Positions 58,559 to 64,000 of a stretch of 64,000 nucleotides of DNA are shown piece by piece; the stretch's first letter is position 1, and every line of letters starts with the position of its first letter. A program made the translations under genes and the position numbers. The stretch spans positions 25,293 through 89,292 of the forward strand of contig JBCBPW010000019.1 in NCBI GenBank assembly GCA_039820545.1. The letters run 5' to 3'. The notes below the pieces were generated by a model. It had not been told where the DNA came from and ran no database searches. It saw nothing but the letters and a program-made list of their open reading frames with translations. This stretch comes from JALEFZ01 sp039820545 (GTDB taxonomy: Bacteria; Bacteroidota; Bacteroidia; J057).

Positions 58559-61500
58559 TTAAGACTTGAGTTTTCTGCGAATCTCGTTCACTTTGAACGA
58601 TTCGATCACATCTCCAGCTTTGATATCATCATAGTTGGTGATGGTGAAACCAAACTCTTGTCCTGAGATCACTTCTTTTGCGTCATCCTTGAAGCGCTTC
58701 AAGGAGCCAAGGGTATTCTCGTAGATTACGATACCATCTCGGATCAGACGCACAGGGTTGTTTCGGTCGATCTTTCCAGAAGTGGCCAATCCACCTGCGA
58801 CGTTTCCGACTTTGGTGATCTTGAATACTTCCAGTACTTCGGCTGTACCCATTTTCTCTTCGCGAATCTCTGGCGAGAGGAGTCCTTCGAGTGCGTCACG
58901 CACATCGTCGATGGCATCATAGATGACGCTGTAGGTACGAATATCCACATCCTCACGCTCTGCGAGCGATCTGGCTTGTGAGTTGGGACGTACGTTGAAG
59001 GCCATTACGATGGCTTCGGAAGCGATCGCCAAGTTGACATCTGCTTCGGTGATGGCACCTACTGCTTTCCAGATGATGTTTACTTGTACCTCTTCTGTAG
59101 ATAGCTTCATCAAGGCACCAGAAAGGGCTTCTACAGAACCATCCACATCGGCACGGATGATGACATTCAGCTCTTCGAAGTTGCCCAATGCTTTGCGTCG
59201 GCCAATTTCTTCCAGTGTGAGGCGGTTGTTCTTACGCAATTGCTGCTCACGGAAGAGTTCTTGACGCTTGTTGGCGATCTCCTTGGCTTTTCCATCGTCT
59301 GTGAAGACGTAGAATTTATCCCCTGCTGTGGGTTGACCCGTCAGTCCGAGGACCTGTACAGGCATAGAGGGTCCTGCTTCTTTGATTCTATTTCCTTTTT
59401 GGTCGATGAGGGCACGTACTTTTCCATAGTGGATACCTGCGACCATCTCATCCCCCACACGGAGGGTTCCATTTTGGATCAGGAAGGTCGCTACATTACC
59501 ACGGCCTCTGTCGAGACGGGCTTCAATGACAGTTCCTGTCGCTGCGCGATCGGGATTGGCTTTGAGTTCCAGTATTTCTGATTCGAAGACTACTTTTTCT
59601 AGCAGATCTTCTACGTTCATCCCTTTGAGTGCTGAGATTTCTTGGGATTGGATAGGACCGCCCCAGTCATCTACCAGCAGATTCATCTCTGCTAGCTGGC
59701 TTTTGATTTTTTCTGGTTCAGCTCCTGCCTTATCGATTTTATTCAGCGCGAAGACCATGGGCACTTCTGCCACTTGTGCGTGGTTGATGGCTTCTCGTGT
59801 CTGAGGCATCACGGCATCGTCAGCTGCTACGACGATGATGGCTACGTCTGTGACTTTTGCACCACGCGCACGCATTGCTGTAAAGGCTTCGTGACCGGGT
59901 GTATCAAGGAATGTAATGGTTTTCCCATCGTCCATCTTCACTTGATAGGCTCCTATGTGCTGGGTGATACCCCCTGCCTCACCTGCTGCCACATTGGCCT
60001 TACGAAGGTGGTCCAGTAAAGTCGTCTTCCCGTGGTCAACGTGTCCCATCACAGTGATGATTGGATTACGTGGGATAAGATCCTCTGGATCGTCTTCCTC
60101 TTCAATAATCTCAATTTCTTTCTCTGTGACGTCTACGAACTTTATCTCATATCCAAACTCTTCTCCCAATACGCTGAGTAGATCGGCTTCCAATCTTTGG
60201 TTGATCGAAACCATCATACCGAGCTGAAAAGATTTGGTAATAATATCATTGACAGGTACTTCGATCATCTGTGCAAACTCATTTGCTGTGATGAACTCGG
60301 TAAGTTCCAGTACTTTTGCTTCTTCTGCCGCCATCTGGTCTGCTTGTGCCCTTCTTTCGGCAAAAGCATCACGCTTGGCTCGACGCTGACGCTGTCTATT
60401 CCTTGAGGCCCCTCGTCCCATCTGTGAGAGCGTGTTCTTGATGGACTGATCCACCTCTTTCTCACTGGGCTTTTCTTTCCTATTGCCTCTGTTGCTATTG
60501 TTGGACGAGTTAGTGTTGGCGTTTGATCCATCTCCTTCAGATGGTTTACGCTTTCTCTTACGTCGTCTTCTGCGCTTCTTTTTTGCATCATCTGAATCCC
60601 CATCATCTGTTTTTGCAGTTGCGGGTTTAGATGTGTCTTTTTTGTCGTCCTTAGACTTGTCTTCTTTTCCTTTGCGCTTCCTACGGTCGGAAGGAAGTTC
60701 AATTTTCCCCATTACCTTCAGGCCTCGAAGGTTCGGTGCACGATCTCCAGCGCGGATAACGCCGCTTTCTGTCTCTGCACTTTCTTCGGCTTTCTTTTCC
60801 TCTTGTTCAGATTGGGGTGCCTTTGCCACAGTAGCGGCTTCTTGTTTAGCAGGAGCAGCCTTAGGCTTCTTTTCTTCAGGCTTTTCAGGCTTGGGTGGCG
60901 CTGGAGTTTTGGGAGGCTCAACAGTTACTTTGGGCTGAACTTGAGGCTTCTCTGTAGGTGGTTGAGGCTTAGCTACCTTTGGTGTAGGTTCTTTCTCGAC
61001 GACTGGTGGAACAGGTTTCTTTTCTTCCTTGACCACGGGTGGCTTTGGCTCCTCAGGTTGAGGTTTGGGTTGAGGATCTACCTTAGGTGCAGGAGGTGTT
61101 GTCTCACTTACTTTTGCTTTTGGAGCAGCAGGAGATTCAGTCTTTTTGTTATTATCTTTTTTCGTAGGCTTAGGTTTCGCCTTAAACTTATTGAGATCGA
61201 CTTTGCCTACGACGCGTAGTCCTACTCCTTGGTCGTCCTTCTCCTGTATCGGTGTAGGAGGAGGTGTTTCTGCAACAGGAGGAGTAGGAGCTGTAGGTTC
61301 GACCTCTGCTTGAGGCTGTTCTGTCTGATCAGATTCAGGAGAACTTTTCCTTCTACGTTTGGGTTTGATTCGGTTGCGAAGATCGGATGCTGAAATAGGG
61401 TCTTCGCCTTCTTCTTCGGTTGTGCCTTCTTCTGGAGATTTTGTTGCCACGCGCTCTTCTTTTCTTTTCTCCAGGATCTGATCTGCACGCTCTTTCATCT

Positions 61501-61678
61501 GCTTCTCGGAAGCAAACTGCTTGAGGAGCATGGCATAGAGATCGCTGTCGATCTTACTGTTGGGGGAATTATCAATATCGTGGCCCTTGTCTTGCAAGTG
61601 CTCGACCAATAGAGATGTTCCCACATTCAGTTCTTTGGCGACTTGGAACAATCGGTAATTTCGCTTCTTTCCCGGCAT
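58559..61678 (-). CDS. infB: Translation initiation factor IF-2
   Basis: A 1039-residue GTPase that places initiator tRNA on the 30S subunit. The N-terminal domain begins MPGKKRNYRLFQVAKELNVG (IF2-N). A very long linker (about 75-420) is rich in Pro, Lys and Glu with Ala/Pro repeats, then Lys/Arg stretches (KKKRRRRRKRK). A second IF2-N stands around residue 460 (LTEFITANEFAQMIEVPVND). G-domain motifs: GHVDHGKTTLLDHL (about 543), TFLDTPGHEAFTAMRARG, ALNKIDKAG. Domains II-IV follow to residue 1039. The long linker is normal for Bacteroidota. It is the last of rimP-nusA-infB, with 189 bases between nusA and infB and a likely extra promoter. Confidence 0.97.
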   Translation of the reverse strand: MPGKKRNYRLFQVAKELNVGTSLLVEHLQDKGHDIDNSPNSKIDSDLYAMLLKQFASEKQMKERADQILEKRKEERVATKSPEEGTTEEEGEDPISASDLRNRIKPKRRRKSSPESDQTEQPQAEVEPTAPTPPVAETPPPTPIQEKDDQGVGLRVVGKVDLNKFKAKPKPTKKDNNKKTESPAAPKAKVSETTPPAPKVDPQPKPQPEEPKPPVVKEEKKPVPPVVEKEPTPKVAKPQPPTEKPQVQPKVTVEPPKTPAPPKPEKPEEKKPKAAPAKQEAATVAKAPQSEQEEKKAEESAETESGVIRAGDRAPNLRGLKVMGKIELPSDRRKRKGKEDKSKDDKKDTSKPATAKTDDGDSDDAKKKRRRRRKRKRKPSEGDGSNANTNSSNNSNRGNRKEKPSEKEVDQSIKNTLSQMGRGASRNRQRQRRAKRDAFAERRAQADQMAAEEAKVLELTEFITANEFAQMIEVPVNDIITKSFQLGMMVSINQRLEADLLSVLGEEFGYEIKFVDVTEKEIEIIEEEDDPEDLIPRNPIITVMGHVDHGKTTLLDHLRKANVAAGEAGGITQHIGAYQVKMDDGKTITFLDTPGHEAFTAMRARGAKVTDVAIIVVAADDAVMPQTREAINHAQVAEVPMVFALNKIDKAGAEPEKIKSQLAEMNLLVDDWGGPIQSQEISALKGMNVEDLLEKVVFESEILELKANPDRAATGTVIEARLDRGRGNVATFLIQNGTLRVGDEMVAGIHYGKVRALIDQKGNRIKEAGPSMPVQVLGLTGQPTAGDKFYVFTDDGKAKEIANKRQELFREQQLRKNNRLTLEEIGRRKALGNFEELNVIIRADVDGSVEALSGALMKLSTEEVQVNIIWKAVGAITEADVNLAIASEAIVMAFNVRPNSQARSLAEREDVDIRTYSVIYDAIDDVRDALEGLLSPEIREEKMGTAEVLEVFKITKVGNVAGGLATSGKIDRNNPVRLIRDGIVIYENTLGSLKRFKDDAKEVISGQEFGFTITNYDDIKAGDVIESFKVNEIRRKLKS

Positions 61679-61733
61679 GCTTGGTTTTTGGGATGCGTAA
61701 TCTAAAAAAGACTCTTAACAACAGTTTAATTAC

Positions 61734-61762
61734 GCAAATTTACTATTTTTTATAAAAACAAA
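61734..61762 (-). promoter_or_regulatory. Possible internal promoter of infB
   Basis: Minus strand: TTTG (61759-61762), a 17-base spacer, then TAAATTTG (61734-61741), matching TAnnTTTG. The spacer is shorter than the usual 19. It lies about 55 bases before the infB start and inside the nusA-infB gap. Confidence 0.5.
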
Positions 61763-61867
61763 TACTCGTGGAAGCGGATTTTCCTCTCCCAGCCGCGTGC
61801 AACAATAGAAAAATGAGCCGGTTTTTACCGTCAATGATGCTTCATAGGCGATTATTTAATCATTTTC

Positions 61868-63127
61868 TCATTCTTCTTCGAATTCTGATTTGAGCACACG
61901 GACGACTTCTTCCACAATTTCTATTTCGAGATCTGTCCGACGAGTCAATTCTTCGACAGACAATTCAAGGACGCTTCTTGCTGTATCGCAGCCGATACGC
62001 TTGAGTTCTTCAATGACCCAATCTTCGATTTCGTCATTGAATTCTTCTAGATCGATATCCTCTTCATCAGGCTCAGCCTCTCTGAATACATCAATCTGGA
62101 AGTTGGTCAACTGACTGGCCAGTTTGATATTTAGACCATTTTTCCCAATAGCTAGAGAAATCTGTTCAGGCTTCAAAAATACCTGAGCCATTCGGTTTTC
62201 GTCATCCAATTTGACATCTACAATCTTCGCAGGGCTCAACGCACGGCGAATGTAGAGATCGTCATTGGTTGTATAGCTGATGACATCAATGTTCTCGTTG
62301 CGCAACTCACGTACAATACCGTGGATACGACTTCCCTTCATCCCCACACATGCCCCTACAGGATCGATACGGTCATCATAGCTTTCTACTGCTACTTTAG
62401 CCCGCTCTCCAGGTTCACGAACAATCCCTCTAATGTTGATGAGGCCATCGAATATTTCAGGAACTTCTTGTTCAAATAGCTTTTCAAGAAATAAAGGAGC
62501 AGCACGTGAGATGATGATGCGCGGATTGTTGTTGTGCATCGCTACATTGGCTACTACCGCTCTAAGGGCATCTCCTTTGCGAAAACGATCTTTTGGGATC
62601 TGTTCTCCTTTGGGTAGGATCAACTCTGCTCCTTCGTGTAAAACGAGGATCTCATTTCTCCATACCTGATATACTTCTCCTACAATGATGGTCCCGATCA
62701 TATCTTGATACTGGTCCACCATGCTCTTCTTCTCCAGATCGCGAATCTTTTGTGTCAAAGTCTGCTTGGCAGTTTGGATGATCTTTCTCCCAAAAGAGAA
62801 AAAGTTGATTTCTTCCGCCAATACGTCTTCCACTTCATAATCAGGATCGACAGAGAGGGCTTCACTCAATGGAATCTGACGTGTTTCGTCCTCCAAATCA
62901 AAATCCTCTACTACCTCGCGCTCACGAAAACCCTGTATATCTCCTTTGTCAACATTGACAATGATCTCAAAGTTTTCATCTGATCCATATTCTTTTCGGA
63001 TCATGGTACGGAAGACCTCCTCCAGTACCCCCATGAGGGTAGCTCTATCGATATTCTTGAACCTCGAAAATTCGGTAAACGCATCTACCAAATTGATTCC
63101 AGGATCTACGGTTTTTCTTCTCGCCAT
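61868..63127 (-). CDS. nusA: Transcription termination/antitermination factor NusA
   Basis: A 419-residue protein. The N-terminal domain (about 1-130) is followed by an S1 domain (about 150-215; GTIIVGEVYQVWRNEILVLHEGAEL) and two KH domains (about 220-350; ARAKVAVESYD and DPVGACVGMKGSRIHGIVRELRNENI, then IAGKNGL-like SLAIGKNGLNIKLASQL). An acidic C-terminal extension (about 358-419; DEEDIDLEEFNDEIEDW then LKRIGCDTARSVLELSVEEL) is shorter than in E. coli. NusA controls pausing, termination and antitermination by RNA polymerase. Its ATG (63125-63127) overlaps the rimP stop by one base. Confidence 0.96.
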   Translation of the reverse strand: MARRKTVDPGINLVDAFTEFSRFKNIDRATLMGVLEEVFRTMIRKEYGSDENFEIIVNVDKGDIQGFREREVVEDFDLEDETRQIPLSEALSVDPDYEVEDVLAEEINFFSFGRKIIQTAKQTLTQKIRDLEKKSMVDQYQDMIGTIIVGEVYQVWRNEILVLHEGAELILPKGEQIPKDRFRKGDALRAVVANVAMHNNNPRIIISRAAPLFLEKLFEQEVPEIFDGLINIRGIVREPGERAKVAVESYDDRIDPVGACVGMKGSRIHGIVRELRNENIDVISYTTNDDLYIRRALSPAKIVDVKLDDENRMAQVFLKPEQISLAIGKNGLNIKLASQLTNFQIDVFREAEPDEEDIDLEEFNDEIEDWVIEELKRIGCDTARSVLELSVEELTRRTDLEIEIVEEVVRVLKSEFEEE

Positions 63128-63606
63128 TATATGATGATGACTTTAGCTTCCTTTATCTCTGGGAAAGTAATCGTATCTTTAAATACGACATTTCCTTTTT
63201 TCTTCTTTTTCTTTTTACCCTTGACAGGTACGGGGCTCAGTGTGATCTCAGCCTCAGTTACTGTCTCCAGTTTTCCTTTGATTTCTTGCTCGTCGTTCAA
63301 AACAACCTTGAGAAATCTTCCCACTTCTTTCTTGTATTGTCTTAGCAGTTTAAGGGGCGAACCCACACCAGGCGAACTTACTTCGAGTCTGTATTTAAAA
63401 TCAAAACTCGTGTGTTCTTCCAAATGAAAGCTCAAGGCTCTGCTAATCTTTTCGCACTCAGACATGGTGATGCCTGCGTCTGTATCCACTTTGATGGACA
63501 GTATCCTATTCCCTCCTTGTGTCAAGTTTATGTCCACCACAAAGGCAGCAGGCAGGGTCTCAACTATCAGGTCGGTTAATTCTTGTAGAATCTCCTCAGA
63601 AATCAT
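63127..63606 (-). CDS. rimP: Ribosome maturation factor RimP
   Basis: RimP helps assemble the 30S subunit. It has 159 residues from the ATG at 63604-63606 (MISEEILQELTDLI); the seven-residue longer form is less likely. The N-terminal domain has KVDTDAGITMSECEKISRAL and the block YRLEVSSPGVGSPLKLLRQY (about 73-92), the family's best-conserved region. The C-terminal Sm-like part carries a Lys run (KGKKKKKKKG) before the last strand. It starts the rimP-nusA-infB operon and shares one base with nusA. Confidence 0.95.
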   Translation of the reverse strand: MISEEILQELTDLIVETLPAAFVVDINLTQGGNRILSIKVDTDAGITMSECEKISRALSFHLEEHTSFDFKYRLEVSSPGVGSPLKLLRQYKKEVGRFLKVVLNDEQEIKGKLETVTEAEITLSPVPVKGKKKKKKKGNVVFKDTITFPEIKEAKVIII

Positions 63607-63608
63607 GC

Positions 63609-63635
63609 TAAAAAAATAAGGGAGCATGCTCCCTT
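63609..63635 (-). promoter_or_regulatory. Attenuator-like hairpin in the rimP leader
   Basis: Minus strand: the palindrome AAGGGAGCATGCTCCCTT (63618-63635) followed by ATTTTTTT and then the rimP ATG three bases further. It has a 7-bp stem, CATG loop and T-tract, the form of an intrinsic terminator, but it lies between promoter and first gene. Confidence 0.6.
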
Positions 63636-63661
63636 TGCTATTAAGCGCTTTGAATTAAACA

Positions 63662-63692
63662 CAAAGATAGCAGTTTAGGGGAGATTTACAAA
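63662..63692 (-). promoter_or_regulatory. Promoter of the rimP-nusA-infB operon
   Basis: Minus strand: TTTG (63689-63692), a 19-base spacer, then TATCTTTG (63662-63669), an exact fit to the Bacteroidota TTTG-N19-TAnnTTTG consensus. Transcription would start about 50 bases before the rimP start codon. Confidence 0.8.
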
Positions 63693-63918
63693 GGAATTAA
63701 ATGAACGATATCTTGAGGGTATGAGCCTTATTTACAGGGGATATATCATATTCTGTAAGAGGAAAAGGCTGGTAAGTATGTACCTCAAAATCTATAAGAT
63801 CCCTTTTATGCTTCTACACATGAGGATAGGGACCGATTAGGTGTTCGACCCATACATACGGAAAATCACCTAGAAGGTTGGGGAAGGGATTCGCCATTTG
63901 TATAAGTAGCTATAGAGC

Positions 63919-63950
63919 AAAAAAAAGGCCGAGAACCCGTCTCGACCTTT
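63919..63950 (-). terminator. Terminator of a gene beyond the right edge
   Basis: Minus strand: AAGGCCGAGA/TCTCGACCTT (63925-63934, 63940-63949; nine of ten pairs) then a long T-run. It ends a minus-strand gene whose coding part lies mostly outside the window. Confidence 0.8.
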
Positions 63951-64000
63951 GTAGATGTACAAATCTTGTATGGATGGCCTAAAACTTAGGCGTGCCCTGT

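Larger units (their letters stand above)
63607..64000. other. Leader and upstream region of the rimP operon
   Basis: About 390 bases. It holds the attenuator-like hairpin, the operon promoter and a terminator for a gene beyond the right edge, each listed separately. The last bases allow a minus-strand frame ending at a stop 63986-63988 after only four residues in view, which would be the tail of that unseen gene. I cannot call it. Confidence 0.5.

Noticed and set aside
60483..60938. A 151-residue plus-strand frame opposite infB
   Set aside because: It is antisense to the Pro/Lys-rich infB linker, whose biased composition gives long empty frames.

Overview
The window is bacterial chromosome from a member of the Bacteroidota, most likely a gliding or filamentous lineage such as Saprospiria or Cytophagia. 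This rests on two GldN-like proteins of the type IX secretion system (T9SS), proteins ending in T9SS type A sorting domains, a SusC-like TonB receptor with a carboxypeptidase-regulatory domain, GSCFA, DUF2851 and DUF4105 family proteins, LpxB (Gram-negative outer membrane), and promoters of the Bacteroidota type (TTTG, about 19 nt, TAnnTTTG). Genus and species cannot be fixed from the sequence alone. Several gene starts were moved to internal ATG codons because the longer reading frames begin at a poor TTG or in sequence that does not look coding.

Left part (1-19.3 kb): the tail of an unknown gene, a VanZ-like protein, a GSCFA protein, small secreted proteins, and a 2049-residue SpvB/FG-GAP/RHS surface protein. 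Then come purB, a lipoprotein, a TolA-like Lys/Glu-rich protein, a DUF4105 protein, a FAD-dependent oxidoreductase and a small gene resembling a detached polymorphic-toxin tip. Middle (19.3-33.8 kb): lpxB, tex, a class A penicillin-binding protein, and a tight three-gene cluster encoding an ABC-type ATPase, a PIN-like nuclease and a GNAT acetyltransferase. I regard this cluster as the best candidate for an undescribed defence-type system. It is followed by a TonB receptor with a T9SS cargo protein, a peroxiredoxin and a DUF819 membrane protein.

Right part (33.8-64 kb): tRNA-Leu(CAG), a first gldN-like gene, a sodium:solute symporter, DUF2851, a membrane-anchored patatin-like protein, a RelE/ParE-type toxin-antitoxin pair, purC and an Uup-like ABC-F ATPase. 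Next are a duplicated 72-bp two-hairpin repeat, an SDR protein, an isolated nuoJ overlapping a xerD-like recombinase gene, a MATE exporter, a D-lactate-dehydrogenase-like flavo/iron-sulfur protein, prmC, a second gldN-like gene, a porin-like protein, a zinc-ribbon protein and a Nif3-like protein. The window closes with the rimP-nusA-infB operon on the minus strand, which has a clear Bacteroidota promoter and a terminator-like hairpin in its leader.

Most of the window is core metabolism and envelope biology. Accessory character is concentrated in the RHS gene, the 18.9-kb toxin-like gene, the ATPase/PIN cluster, the toxin-antitoxin pair and the 46.3-kb repeats. There are no rRNA genes, CRISPR arrays or complete insertion sequences.
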